From positions 620,001 through 684,000 of the forward strand of contig NZ_QBUG01000001.1 of NCBI RefSeq assembly GCF_003058225.1: a stretch of DNA of 64,000 nucleotides, written 5' to 3'. Below are positions 26,413-34,854 of this stretch, one piece after another; position 1 is the stretch's first letter, and each line of letters starts with the position of its first letter. The stretch is from Promicromonospora sp. AC04. GTDB taxonomy: Bacteria; Actinomycetota; Actinomycetes; Actinomycetales; Cellulomonadaceae. A program made the translations under genes and the position numbers. The notes beneath the pieces were generated by a model that saw nothing but the letters and a program-made list of their open reading frames with translations, did no database searches and had not been told where the DNA came from.

Positions 26413-26482
26413 CGCGCCTCCTCGACCGTCGTCGGCGTATCGATCCTTGCCGAACCTGCACGGCCGAGGCTTGTTCGTCCGC

Positions 26483-26497
26483 GCGCAACCGTTGCGC
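26483..26497. promoter_or_regulatory. Perfect 15-bp palindrome upstream of the ADH operon
   Basis: GCGCAACCGTTGCGC has perfect 7-bp arms around one base. It sits in the 160-base gap between the ADH start and the end of the upstream DUF222 gene and is a plausible repressor site. No adjacent gene encodes an obvious partner; the nearest regulator is the AraC gene beyond the DUF222 gene. Confidence 0.55.
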
Positions 26498-26572
26498 TCT
26501 CGCGCAGTGGCGCGGCCGAGAGAGGCCGCGCGATCTGCAGAGCTTCCTTGACCTCGAGTAGTGGCGCTGCTC

Positions 26573-28789
26573 TTAAAAGGATGGGTCGTCGGGGCTGGTC
26601 GGGCTGGTCGGGCTTGTCGGGTTGGTGGGGCTGGTGGGGCTGGTGGGTTCGGTCGGTATGGCGCCTGGCTCGGTGGTGGCGTACTGCCGGGGTAGCCGTC
26701 GACCGGTGAGGGCTTGCAGGGTGAGGTCGTGGCTGGTGTCGGGGTCGATCTGGTCGATCTCGATGTGGGTGTCCAGGACGGTGGGTGGTCGGGTGTGGGT
26801 CCGCCCGGTGGGGGTGGTCCAGGTCGTGATCCCGGTGTCGGGGTCGCGGACGACGCCCCAGCCGGCGTGGGTCTTGAGGAGGTGGTGTTTGCGGCACAGG
26901 GCTTGGAGGTTCTGCGCGCGGGTCTGTCCCGGGGTCCCAGGCGGAAGTGCCGTGGGGTCGTGGTCGTGGTCGAAGGGTTCGATGTGGTCCAGGTCGCACC
27001 GGTTCGCGGGGGTGTCGCACGATCCGAACGTGCAGGTCTCGTCTCTTGCTTCGACTGCGGCGCGGAGCACCTTGCCGGGTTGGTAGGTGGTGGTGGAGTA
27101 GTCGGTCAGTACCCCGGTGATGGGGTCGGTGAGCAGGCGTTGCCAGGTCGCGTCGGTGGCGATCAGGCGGGCGGTGTCGGCGGGGATGGGTCCGTACCCG
27201 TCCAGGTTCCCGGGTGTGTCGTCCAGGCCGAGGAGCACGCTGGCCGGGACGGTGACGCGGACGACGGGCCGGGTCGGCGTGATCCGCACGACCTGCACCG
27301 TCTCCTGCACGACCTGCTGAATGATGGGCGCCCGGCCGCCGCACGTGCACACGGGTGCGCCGGGTCCGTCCACGATGTCGATCGCATCCGCCGCATCAGC
27401 GCTGCCGGACCGCCCACCATCGGTGCCGCCGGCGCAAGAGTCGTCCGTGTCCGTGTCCGTGTCCGTGTCCGTGTCCGTGTCCGTGTCCGTGTCCGCTGCC
27501 ATACCCGTGCCCGTGGTCGGGCCCGTGCCCGTGGTCTTGCCAGTCGTTGTGCCCGTGCTTGTGCTCGTGGTCGTGCCCGCCCCTGTCGGTGTGCCCATCG
27601 CCGGGTCCGTGGTCGTACCCGTGGTGGTAGTCGTCGCCGCCGTTCCCGTCGCCGCCGTTCCCGTCGCCGCTGTTCCCGTCGCCGCTGTTCCCGTCGCCGC
27701 TGTTCCCGTCGCCGCTGTTCCCGTCGCCGCTGTTCCCGCCGCGGTGCAGGCGTCGTTGAAGCGGTCGGCGGGTAGGAGGCGGCCGGTGATGATGCCGGTC
27801 AGGGAGTCGGCGCGCAGCTGGCTCAGGGTGCGGTCTTCGCCGGTGGTGTGTCGTAGCTGGTGGGCCATGTCGTCTACGACGCCCCATACTGCTGCGGCGT
27901 CGGTGGCGGGGAGGTAGGCCGTCAGCCAGCCCATGTCGTTCTCGGCCCGGTCCAGCTGTACGGAGCGTCGCTGTGCCTCGGCTTTCGCGGTTTCTCCGGC
28001 GCCGTGGCGGTCCTTGGCGAACGCGAGCATCCGGGCCTGCAACCACCGCCACGTCCGGTGCGGGGCCTGGGGCAGGTACTTCTCGATTGCCTCGGCCCGC
28101 TCGGCCACCGTCAGCTGAGACGCGGACCGCAGCAGGGTGTGCGCCTTACGCACATCGATCCGGCCCGCCAGTAGGGCGCTGATCACGCTCGGGTGCTGGG
28201 CACCGGACTCGGCCCGGACCACGACCTCGGTGGCTTCGGGCTCGGTCACCACGAGCTCGTTGGTGACCTGTCCGACCAGTGAGTTGTGCGCGAGCGGGTG
28301 GGTCTCGCGGGCGGCGCGTTCGGCCACGATCCTCGCCTGGAGACCGGCGGCCCAGGACTGCAGGCGTCCGGACGCGGTCATCAGGTCACCCAACGTGTCA
28401 TCGGACAAGCCAGCCAGCACGCCCGCGTTCCCGCCGTGGTCCAGATCCAGGTTGCCGGCCAGGTCGACGGCCTCGGCCACCACCCGCGCCAGCCCCGGGC
28501 CCGGTGCGCCCGTCAGCGCCTCGCGCAGGATCTCGGTCGGCCACAGCGCGACCGGCACGCCCGTCGGCGGCCAGTCCAGCCCGCCATCCAACGGGTCGGG
28601 CTGCCCGATGCACATCGCGTCCTGGAACCACACGTCATCGAACAACTCCTCCTCGAACGGCTCGCCCGGGGGCACCGCGTCGTCGGGCAGCAGGCGTGCC
28701 GGCATCCCGTCCCGCTCGACCACCTCGCCCACCACGCGGTCGTCGACCAGCGTGTCGGCCGGGCCGCCGTCGGACCGTCCTGTGTGCAT
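26573..28789 (-). CDS. DUF222 / HNH-endonuclease-domain protein with repeat-expanded middle
   Basis: The 738-residue protein has an N-terminal DUF222 (13E12-repeat) domain of about 300 residues and a C-terminal HNH nuclease motif (CTFGSCDTPANRCDLDHIEPFDHD then NLQALCRKHH). It ends in a Ser-Pro-Thr repeat tail. Between the two domains lies a low-complexity insert of about 110 residues made of GTAAT units, Thr/Gly-rich sequence and a Thr-Asp repeat, all encoded by DNA tandem repeats. Such proteins are common, often multi-copy and mobile-looking in actinobacteria; their targets are unknown. GGAGGTG precedes the ATG at 28789. It separates the ADH operon from the AraC regulator and may be a later arrival. 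Confidence 0.88.
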   Translation of the reverse strand: MHTGRSDGGPADTLVDDRVVGEVVERDGMPARLLPDDAVPPGEPFEEELFDDVWFQDAMCIGQPDPLDGGLDWPPTGVPVALWPTEILREALTGAPGPGLARVVAEAVDLAGNLDLDHGGNAGVLAGLSDDTLGDLMTASGRLQSWAAGLQARIVAERAARETHPLAHNSLVGQVTNELVVTEPEATEVVVRAESGAQHPSVISALLAGRIDVRKAHTLLRSASQLTVAERAEAIEKYLPQAPHRTWRWLQARMLAFAKDRHGAGETAKAEAQRRSVQLDRAENDMGWLTAYLPATDAAAVWGVVDDMAHQLRHTTGEDRTLSQLRADSLTGIITGRLLPADRFNDACTAAGTAATGTAATGTAATGTAATGTAATGTAATGTAATTTTTGTTTDPAMGTPTGAGTTTSTSTGTTTGKTTGTGPTTGTGMAADTDTDTDTDTDTDTDTDDSCAGGTDGGRSGSADAADAIDIVDGPGAPVCTCGGRAPIIQQVVQETVQVVRITPTRPVVRVTVPASVLLGLDDTPGNLDGYGPIPADTARLIATDATWQRLLTDPITGVLTDYSTTTYQPGKVLRAAVEARDETCTFGSCDTPANRCDLDHIEPFDHDHDPTALPPGTPGQTRAQNLQALCRKHHLLKTHAGWGVVRDPDTGITTWTTPTGRTHTRPPTVLDTHIEIDQIDPDTSHDLTLQALTGRRLPRQYATTEPGAIPTEPTSPTSPTNPTSPTSPTSPDDPSF
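27443..27490. repeat. Hexanucleotide repeat, 8 perfect units
   Basis: GTCCGT is repeated eight times without error inside the DUF222/HNH gene, encoding an alternating Thr-Asp tract on the minus strand. Six-base units keep the frame, so copy number can change without breaking the gene. Confidence 0.95.
27642..27731. repeat. 15-bp tandem repeat, 6 units
   Basis: Six units of GTTCCCGTCGCCGC(C/T) follow each other, then a degenerate seventh. They encode the pentapeptide GTAAT on the minus strand, in the linker of the DUF222/HNH protein. Confidence 0.95.
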
Positions 28790-28946
28790 GTCAGCACCTC
28801 CCCCTACCCGCAATAAACAAGTTAGAACAGTCCCATGACTGCGGACGTCTGTTCGACCATACTCGACCACACCGACACCGGCACGTCCTTCTGCCACCCG
28901 CGTAAGAACAGGCCAGCGCAACCGCTCACCGGTAGCGGTACATGTC

Positions 28947-29906
28947 CTAAGCGACGCGCGCGCGGAACTCCGACGGCGTCTCGCCGTAGGCCGCCTTGAA
29001 GGTGCGGGAGAAGTGCGGGGCGTCCGCGAACGACCAGCGCGACGCGATGGCCGTCACCGTCGCGCCCGCGAGCGCCGGGTCGGCGAGGTCGGTGCGGCAG
29101 CGTTCGAGGCGTCGCGTGCGGATGTAGGCGGAGACCGAGATCCCGACGTGCTGGAACAGGGCGTGCAGGTAGCGCACGGAGATGTAGTGCGCCTCGGCGA
29201 TCGTGGTCGGCGAGAGCGCCGGGTCGGCGAGGCTCTCCTCGATATGGGCGTAGACGGCGTCGAGCAGCTGCTCCGCGGGCACCGCCCGTTCCTCGCCGAT
29301 CTGGTCGCGCAGCAGGATCGTGACGAGGTCGACGGCGTTGCGGGCGAGCCGCCAGCCGGTCGCCGCGTTGACGAGGTGCAGGCGGCCGGCGAGCTGCTCC
29401 AGCACCGAGCTGACCATCTCACCCAGCGAGTCGTCGCGGCCGAGGCTCGTGGCGGTGAGGCGGGCGACGCGCTCGTCGGACAGGTCGACGAGCCGCTTCG
29501 GGAACATGGCCACGATGGTGCGCATGCGGTCGTCGAAGACGAGGGTGTAGGGCCGGGTCGTGTCGTAGACGGCGACGTCGCCTGGGCGCAGCACGACGTC
29601 GCGGCCGTCCTGGCAGATGTAGCCGGTGCCCTCGAGCATGAGGCTCACCTTGTACGCGGGCTCGTTCGAGCACTCGCCGATGAGGTTGCGTGTGCGCTCC
29701 ACGACGTGCGGCACCGAGGCGATCTCCACGAGGTTGAAGTCCCGCAGGGACGCGGCGCGGACCGCGGCGCCGAAGTCGTGCGCCCGCTGGCTCGACACCT
29801 TGAGCGGCACGAACGACCGGTCGACGATGTCGCGGAAGTCGGACAGCGACTCGATGCGCTGGAGCTGGGAGACCGTGCCGAGCGACGGCGCAGACGTGGA
29901 AGACAT
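28947..29906 (-). CDS. AraC-family regulator (FeaR/NphR-like)
   Basis: The protein has 319 residues: an N-terminal AraC_binding_2-type sensor domain of about 200 residues (VSLMLEGTGYICQDGRDVVLRPGDVAVYDTTRPYTL) and a C-terminal AraC helix-turn-helix pair ending SFADAPHFSRTFKAAYGETPSEFRARVA. Regulators of this layout, such as FeaR and NphR, activate aromatic-amine or phenol catabolism. GGAGGTGAG precedes the ATG. It is divergent from the ABC-transporter/GMC operon starting at 30134, which is its most likely target. The ADH-MoaF-NTF2 operon on its other side is a second candidate. Confidence 0.9.
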   Translation of the reverse strand: MSSTSAPSLGTVSQLQRIESLSDFRDIVDRSFVPLKVSSQRAHDFGAAVRAASLRDFNLVEIASVPHVVERTRNLIGECSNEPAYKVSLMLEGTGYICQDGRDVVLRPGDVAVYDTTRPYTLVFDDRMRTIVAMFPKRLVDLSDERVARLTATSLGRDDSLGEMVSSVLEQLAGRLHLVNAATGWRLARNAVDLVTILLRDQIGEERAVPAEQLLDAVYAHIEESLADPALSPTTIAEAHYISVRYLHALFQHVGISVSAYIRTRRLERCRTDLADPALAGATVTAIASRWSFADAPHFSRTFKAAYGETPSEFRARVA

Positions 29907-30133
29907 CTCTCACCTCCGGTGGGGCCCATCCACGACGATGCGACCCGGGGTCATTGGCGATGGTAGTCCGGAACCTCGCGCGTCGGTACCCGCACCTGGT
30001 GCTTCACCCGCGCCGTGCACGGAACGACAACCGCTCTTCGCCCCGGTTCAATCCGCGGCCGTGCGGCGTCCGCTTGCCTTGCACCTGGCGGGACGTGCGT
30101 CCAGGCCTGCCCCCGGTACGAAGGAGTACTGCC
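29907..30133. promoter_or_regulatory. Divergent promoter region between AraC and ABC/GMC operon
   Basis: This 227-base gap lies between divergent starts and should hold both promoters and the activator sites. No clear repeats or hairpins were found by eye. The only firm element is the AAGGAG ribosome site at 30121. Confidence 0.5.
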
Positions 30134-31441
30134 ATGAATCGGATCCTCAGGGCGACGGCCGCCCTCGGCGTCGGAGCGCTGGTCGTCGCGTTGTCCGCCT
30201 GCGTCCCGGAGGACGACGGCGGCCCCGTCCAGGGCGCACCCTCCGCCGACGCGGCCGACCTCAGCTGCGGCCTCGGCACCGGCGAGGAGGCCACCGGCGA
30301 GCCCATCAAGGTTGCGGCGGTCGCCACCGCGTCGGGGGGTGTGGACTTCTCGTCGTCGCCCGGCTCCGCGCAGGCCTACTTCGACTGCGTCAACGACAAC
30401 GGCGGCATCAACGGGCGGCCCATCGAGTACGAGGTCGGCGACGACGCCCTCGACCCGACCAGGACCGCGCAGCTCGCCGCCGGGTACGCCGCCGACACCT
30501 CCGTCGTCGCGCTGGTCGGCGACGCGACGTTCGTCGGCTGCGACGTCGCCAACGTCGAGTACCAGAAGGCCGGCCTGTACTCGATCACCGGTGTCGGCGT
30601 GCCGCAGGCCTGCTTCGAGTCCTCGAACATCGCGCCGGTCAACGCCGGCCCGCGCACCTCGGCGCTGGCCACCATGCAGTACTTCGAGCGGCAGGACCAG
30701 GCCGACCCGTTCTTCGCCATCGGCCTGAACACCCGCGGCAACGGTGACTGGGTGGCCGACGGCATAGAGAAGTACGCCGCGGAGGCCGGCATCGAGCTGG
30801 CCGGCAACGTCCTGTCCGACCCGGCGGAGAGCAACTTCCTGCCGCTGATCAGCCAGGTGACGCAGGCCGACCCGGCGAGCCTCGTCATCGTCGACCCGGC
30901 GCCGATCGCGGCGTCGATCCTGGCCACCGCCGAGCAGCAGGACGCAAGGGGCGACATCCAGTGGTCCTGCACGGCCTCCTGCTACGACGCCCAGTTCGGC
31001 GAGCAGATCGGCGACTACTGGGAGGGCTTCGTCGCCAACTCCGAGCTCGCGCTCGTGGCGGCCGACGGCGACGACGCCAACCAGTGGCGGGCGGTCATGG
31101 ACGAGTACGCCGACGCCGACGCCCCGCGCGACACGTTCAGCCAGGCCGGGTTCCTCTCCGCGAAGATCTTCGTCGACGCCCTGCTGCCGCTCGACGCCGA
31201 GACCCTGGACCGCGAGACCGTGTCGCAGGCCGTCCTCGGGGTGAAGGGCTACGAGTCCGACCTGCTCTGCGCCCCCTGGTACTACGGCGAGGCCGACGAG
31301 CACCACGCCAACCACGCGACGCGCATGGCGGTGATCGAGGACGGCGCCTACGTCGAGCTCGAGGGCTGCCAGGACGTCGCGGACCCCGACATGGCCGACA
31401 TCCTCGAGCGTGAGCAGTCCGAGGGACTGCTCACCGAGTAG
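30134..31441 (+). CDS. Branched-chain-type ABC substrate-binding lipoprotein
   Basis: This 435-residue protein begins with a lipoprotein signal ending in LSAC (Cys23). The mature part is a family 4 (LivJ-type) Leu/Ile/Val-binding protein: IKVAAVATASGGVDF, then FDCVNDNGGINGRPIEYEVGDDALDPTRTAQ. Family 4 proteins also bind aromatic acids and amides, so the ligand need not be an amino acid. The ATG at 30134 has AAGGAG seven bases upstream; the longer frame from 29954 lacks a signal at its end. It is the first gene of a six-gene operon with permeases, ATPases and a GMC flavoenzyme. Confidence 0.92.
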   Translation: MNRILRATAALGVGALVVALSACVPEDDGGPVQGAPSADAADLSCGLGTGEEATGEPIKVAAVATASGGVDFSSSPGSAQAYFDCVNDNGGINGRPIEYEVGDDALDPTRTAQLAAGYAADTSVVALVGDATFVGCDVANVEYQKAGLYSITGVGVPQACFESSNIAPVNAGPRTSALATMQYFERQDQADPFFAIGLNTRGNGDWVADGIEKYAAEAGIELAGNVLSDPAESNFLPLISQVTQADPASLVIVDPAPIAASILATAEQQDARGDIQWSCTASCYDAQFGEQIGDYWEGFVANSELALVAADGDDANQWRAVMDEYADADAPRDTFSQAGFLSAKIFVDALLPLDAETLDRETVSQAVLGVKGYESDLLCAPWYYGEADEHHANHATRMAVIEDGAYVELEGCQDVADPDMADILEREQSEGLLTE

Positions 31442-31453
31442 GACGGACGCCAC

Positions 31454-32326
31454 GTGAACCTGCTCCCCTTTGTCGTCGCCGGCCTCGTCATCGGCTCCGT
31501 GTACGCCCTGTCCGGGGTCGGGGTGCTCGTGCTGTACCGCACGACCGGCGTCCTGAACTTCGCCCACGGCGCGGTCGGCGGTCTGGCCGCGCTGCTGGTG
31601 TGGCAGACGGTCGAGCTGCGGCTGCAGCCCGCGGTCGCGATCGCCCTGGGCATCGCGGCCGGGGCCGCGGTCGCCCTCCTCTTCGGGCTGGTCGCCGGGC
31701 CGTACCTGGCCCGGGTCGACCAGCTTCGCAAGGCGATCGCGACGCTCGGGCTCGCCCTCGTCCTGCTCGGCGTGATGCTGTTCGTCTGGAACGACAAGGC
31801 CCGGACGATCAGGCTCGAGACGAGCCGCATCTCCTTCGACGTCGGCGGGGCGCGGGTCAACGTCACCCAGCTCGTCTGCCTCGGCCTCGCGCTGCTCGTC
31901 GTCGTCGGCACGCTGCTCGCGCTGCGCTACACGTCGATGGGGACGTCCATGCGTGCGCTCGCGAGCGACCGCGAGCTCGCCGCCGTCGTCGGCACCAACG
32001 TGCGGCTCGTCGAGAACACGGCGTGGGCGACCTCGGGTGCGATCGCGGGCGTGTCCGGCATCCTGCTGGCCGACCAGACGCGCCTGGAGCCCGCCTTCCT
32101 CACCTTCCTCATCATCCCGGTGCTCGCTGCCGTGGTCATCGGCCGGTTCGTCTCGCTCTGGCTCACGCTCGTCGGCGGCCTCGCGATCGGCGTCGGGCAG
32201 TCGCTCGTGTCCGCCTGGCCGACGGTCAGCGCCTTCAGCACGGCGGTACCGTTCGTCGTCGCGACCGTCGTCATCCTCGTCGCGACCCGGCGGCGGGTCG
32301 TCACGGTGGGGGTGGTGCGCGCATGA
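31454..32326 (+). CDS. Branched-chain-type ABC permease, LivH type
   Basis: This 290-residue inner-membrane protein has about eight hydrophobic segments and LivH signatures: GLVIGSVYALSGVGVLVLYRTTGVLNFAHG at the start, and the cytoplasmic loop RALASDRELAAVVGTNV. It forms one half of the importer channel. It starts with GTG 12 bases after the binding-protein stop and overlaps the LivM start by four bases. Confidence 0.93.
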   Translation: MNLLPFVVAGLVIGSVYALSGVGVLVLYRTTGVLNFAHGAVGGLAALLVWQTVELRLQPAVAIALGIAAGAAVALLFGLVAGPYLARVDQLRKAIATLGLALVLLGVMLFVWNDKARTIRLETSRISFDVGGARVNVTQLVCLGLALLVVVGTLLALRYTSMGTSMRALASDRELAAVVGTNVRLVENTAWATSGAIAGVSGILLADQTRLEPAFLTFLIIPVLAAVVIGRFVSLWLTLVGGLAIGVGQSLVSAWPTVSAFSTAVPFVVATVVILVATRRRVVTVGVVRA

Positions 32327-33384
32327 ACCGGGTCCTCCTCGCCGCCTTCCTCGCCCGCGCGGAGGTACGGAGCGCGCTCGTCGGCCTGGCGATCGGGCTC
32401 GTGCTCGCGCTCGTTCTGCCGTCCCTTCCCGGCGTCGGCTCGGGCCTGGCGCTCCGCACGCTCACGGTGTGCGCCATCTATGCGCTCGCCGCCGCGGGCG
32501 TGGGCGTGCTGTACGGCCGGCTGGGCCTCGTGTCGATCATGCAGATCGGCCTCGTCGCCGTCGGCGGCTGGGCCACCCTCCGGATCTATCACGCCACCCA
32601 CCTGCCGTTCGAGGTGGTCATGGTCCTCGCGGCCCTGGTCACCGCGGCCGTCGGCGTGATCGTGGGCCTGCCTGCCCTGCGCCTGTCCGGCCTCAGCCTC
32701 GCGATCGTCACGCTCATGGTCGCCGGCGCGCTCGAGGTGCTCGTCACCTACGCCGGGTTCCCCAACGGTGGCGACGGGTTCCTCGGCAGGGTGTCGGGCG
32801 GCACGCTCGCGGTGATCATGCCGCGGCCGGCGCTGGGGCAGTCCGACGACGAGTTCTTCCGCTACGTCGGTGTCGTGGTCGTCGTCGTGCTCGTGCTGCT
32901 GCGGTGGCTGCTCATGGTCCGGCCGGGCCGTACCTGGGCCGCGATCCGGCAGGGCGAGGCCGGCGCGGTCTCCCTCGGCATCAACACCGTCGCCCATCGC
33001 CTGCTCGCCCTGGCCGTGACGAGCGCGGTCACGGGGGTGGCGGGCGCGCTGCTGGCGGCCAGCTCCGGCATCCTCGACCCCACGTCGTTCAAGGCGCAGC
33101 AGTCGGTCCTGCTCTTCGCGACGGTGCTCATCGGCGGGGCCTTCTCGTTGCTGGGCGCCGTCCTCGGCGGCCTGTTCTTCTACGGCCTGCCGCAGCTGCT
33201 CAACACCGTCGGCCTCGACGGCAACCTCGTGTTCGTCGTCCTCGGTCTCGGGCTGGTCCAGGCGGTCACGACGGCGCCGGCGGGCATCGCCGGTCAGCTC
33301 GGCGCGCTTTGGCGGCGGCTGCGCCCGCCGCGGCCGCCCCGTCCGTCGCGTCCGTCGCGTCCGTCGCGGGAGGTGACCGTATGA
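32323..33384 (+). CDS. Branched-chain-type ABC permease, LivM type
   Basis: The 353-residue inner-membrane protein has LivM features: GRLGLVSIMQIGLVAVGGWATL, LPALRLSGLSLAIVTLM and the loop TWAAIRQGEAGAVSLGINTVAHRLLALA. It ends in an unusual Pro-Arg-Ser tail (repeats of RPS and PRP). It pairs with the LivH-type protein. ATGA overlaps join it to the genes before and after, showing a single translationally coupled operon. Confidence 0.93.
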   Translation: MNRVLLAAFLARAEVRSALVGLAIGLVLALVLPSLPGVGSGLALRTLTVCAIYALAAAGVGVLYGRLGLVSIMQIGLVAVGGWATLRIYHATHLPFEVVMVLAALVTAAVGVIVGLPALRLSGLSLAIVTLMVAGALEVLVTYAGFPNGGDGFLGRVSGGTLAVIMPRPALGQSDDEFFRYVGVVVVVVLVLLRWLLMVRPGRTWAAIRQGEAGAVSLGINTVAHRLLALAVTSAVTGVAGALLAASSGILDPTSFKAQQSVLLFATVLIGGAFSLLGAVLGGLFFYGLPQLLNTVGLDGNLVFVVLGLGLVQAVTTAPAGIAGQLGALWRRLRPPRPPRPSRPSRPSREVTV

Positions 33385-34094
33385 GCCGGCTCACCCTGTC
33401 CGGGATCACCGTCCGCTTCGGCGGCGTGAAGCCGCTGGACGACGTCTCGATGGCCTTCGAGTCAGGCGTGTGCGGGATCATCGGCCCCAACGGCGCCGGC
33501 AAGACGACGGCGTTCAACGTGCTGTCCGGCTTCGCCCTGCCGGTGGCCGGGTCCGTCGACCTCGACGGCGACGACCTGCTGGCGGTCCCGGCGCACCGCC
33601 GCGCCCGCTGGGGCCTGCGGAGGTCGTTCCAGCAGGAGCAGGTCGTCCGCACGCTGACGGCGCGCGAGAACGTGCTGCTCGCCGCCGAGCACAGCGGCTC
33701 CCCCACCGCCGACGTCGACCGCGCGCTCGACTACGTTGAGCTTGCCCGGCCGTACCGGCTGGGCGCGGAGCTGACGATGTTCGAGCGGCGCCTCGTCGAC
33801 ATCGCGTCGTGCGTCGTCGGGACGCCGCGCCTCGTGCTGCTCGACGAGCCCGCGGCGGGCCTGGACCCGGCGGAGTCCGAGCGGCTGCTCGGGCTGATCA
33901 CACGCATTCCCGAGGAGGCGGGCGCGCTGGTGCTGCTCGTGGACCACGACATGGACCTGGTCCGCGCGGCGTGCGGCACGGTGGCCGTGCTCGACTTCGG
34001 CCGCCGCATCGCGGCCGGCCCGACGCTCCAGGTGCTGAGCTCCCCCGAGGTACGCAAGGCGTACCTCGGCATCGACGAGGAGGTGACGACGTGA
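33381..34094 (+). CDS. ABC ATPase, LivG type, with altered signature motif
   Basis: This 237-residue ATPase has Walker A GPNGAGKTT, Q-loop FQQEQ, Walker B LVLLDEPAAGLDP and the switch His in VDHDMD. The signature motif between the Q-loop and Walker B, usually LSYGQQRRLEIA in LivG, here reads LTMFERRLVDIA, so the key glycine and the GQ pair are gone. The LivF partner has a normal LSGGQ, so the heterodimer may have one weakened ATP site. It overlaps both neighbours by four bases. Confidence 0.92.
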   Translation: MSRLTLSGITVRFGGVKPLDDVSMAFESGVCGIIGPNGAGKTTAFNVLSGFALPVAGSVDLDGDDLLAVPAHRRARWGLRRSFQQEQVVRTLTARENVLLAAEHSGSPTADVDRALDYVELARPYRLGAELTMFERRLVDIASCVVGTPRLVLLDEPAAGLDPAESERLLGLITRIPEEAGALVLLVDHDMDLVRAACGTVAVLDFGRRIAAGPTLQVLSSPEVRKAYLGIDEEVTT

Positions 34095-34804
34095 CCGCGC
34101 TGGAGATCAGCGACCTCCGCGTCCGCCGCGGCGGGATCGAGGTCGTGCACGGCATCGACCTGACGGTCAACGCCGGCGAGGTCACGGCCCTGCTCGGCGC
34201 GAACGGAGCCGGCAAGTCGTCGACGGTGCTGGCGGTCGCCGGGATCCTGCGCGACACCAGCGGCTCGATCACCACCGACGGCACGGCCATCCACGGCATC
34301 GCGCCGAACAGGGTGCGCCGCGCGGGCGTCGCGACGATGCAGGAGGGGCACCGCGTCTTCGGCGACATCTCGGTGGCCGACAACCTCACGATCGCCTCGC
34401 TGCTGCTGCCGCGCGGCGAGCGCGCCGCGGCGGTCGAGTCGATGCTGGCCCTGTTCCCGGAGATCCACGGCTTCGCCGACCGGCCCGCCGGCTCCCTCTC
34501 CGGCGGCCAGCAGCAGATGCTCGCCCTGGCCACCGCCCTCGCCGCACGGCCGAAGGTCCTGGTGATCGACGAGATGTCGCTCGGCCTCGCGCCCCTGGTC
34601 GTCGCGCGCCTGGTGCCCGCGCTGCGCGCCGTCGCCGAGCGGGGCGTCGGGGTGCTGCTCATCGAGCAGTTCACTCGCGTCGCACTCGAGCTCGCGACCA
34701 GCGTCACCGTGCTGGCCCAGGGCGTGGTCACGCTGCGCGCGCCGGCAGCGGAACTACAGGACCAGCCCGAGAAGCTCGCCGCGGCGTACCGCCTCACCGA
34801 ATGA
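34091..34804 (+). CDS. ABC ATPase, LivF type
   Basis: The 237-residue ATPase has Walker A GANGAGKSS, signature LSGGQQQ, Walker B VLVIDEMSLGLAP and the typical LivF tail LLIEQFTRVALELA. It starts with a GTG that overlaps the LivG stop. It should pair with the LivG-type ATPase to drive import. A GMC oxidoreductase gene follows about 50 bases downstream. Confidence 0.93.
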   Translation: MTALEISDLRVRRGGIEVVHGIDLTVNAGEVTALLGANGAGKSSTVLAVAGILRDTSGSITTDGTAIHGIAPNRVRRAGVATMQEGHRVFGDISVADNLTIASLLLPRGERAAAVESMLALFPEIHGFADRPAGSLSGGQQQMLALATALAARPKVLVIDEMSLGLAPLVVARLVPALRAVAERGVGVLLIEQFTRVALELATSVTVLAQGVVTLRAPAAELQDQPEKLAAAYRLTE

Positions 34805-34854
34805 CAACGAAGGACCGCGCACCGGTCGCCGTCCGGAAGGAGAAGGAGACAGCC

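Noticed and set aside
27443-27731. Possible CRISPR array
   Set aside because: The units are 6 and 15 bp, directly adjacent without spacers, and lie inside a coding frame.
34801-34854. Upstream ATG of the GMC gene overlapping the LivF stop
   Set aside because: It would add 18 residues before the FAD motif; GAAGGAG six bases before ATG 34855 is the better start signal.
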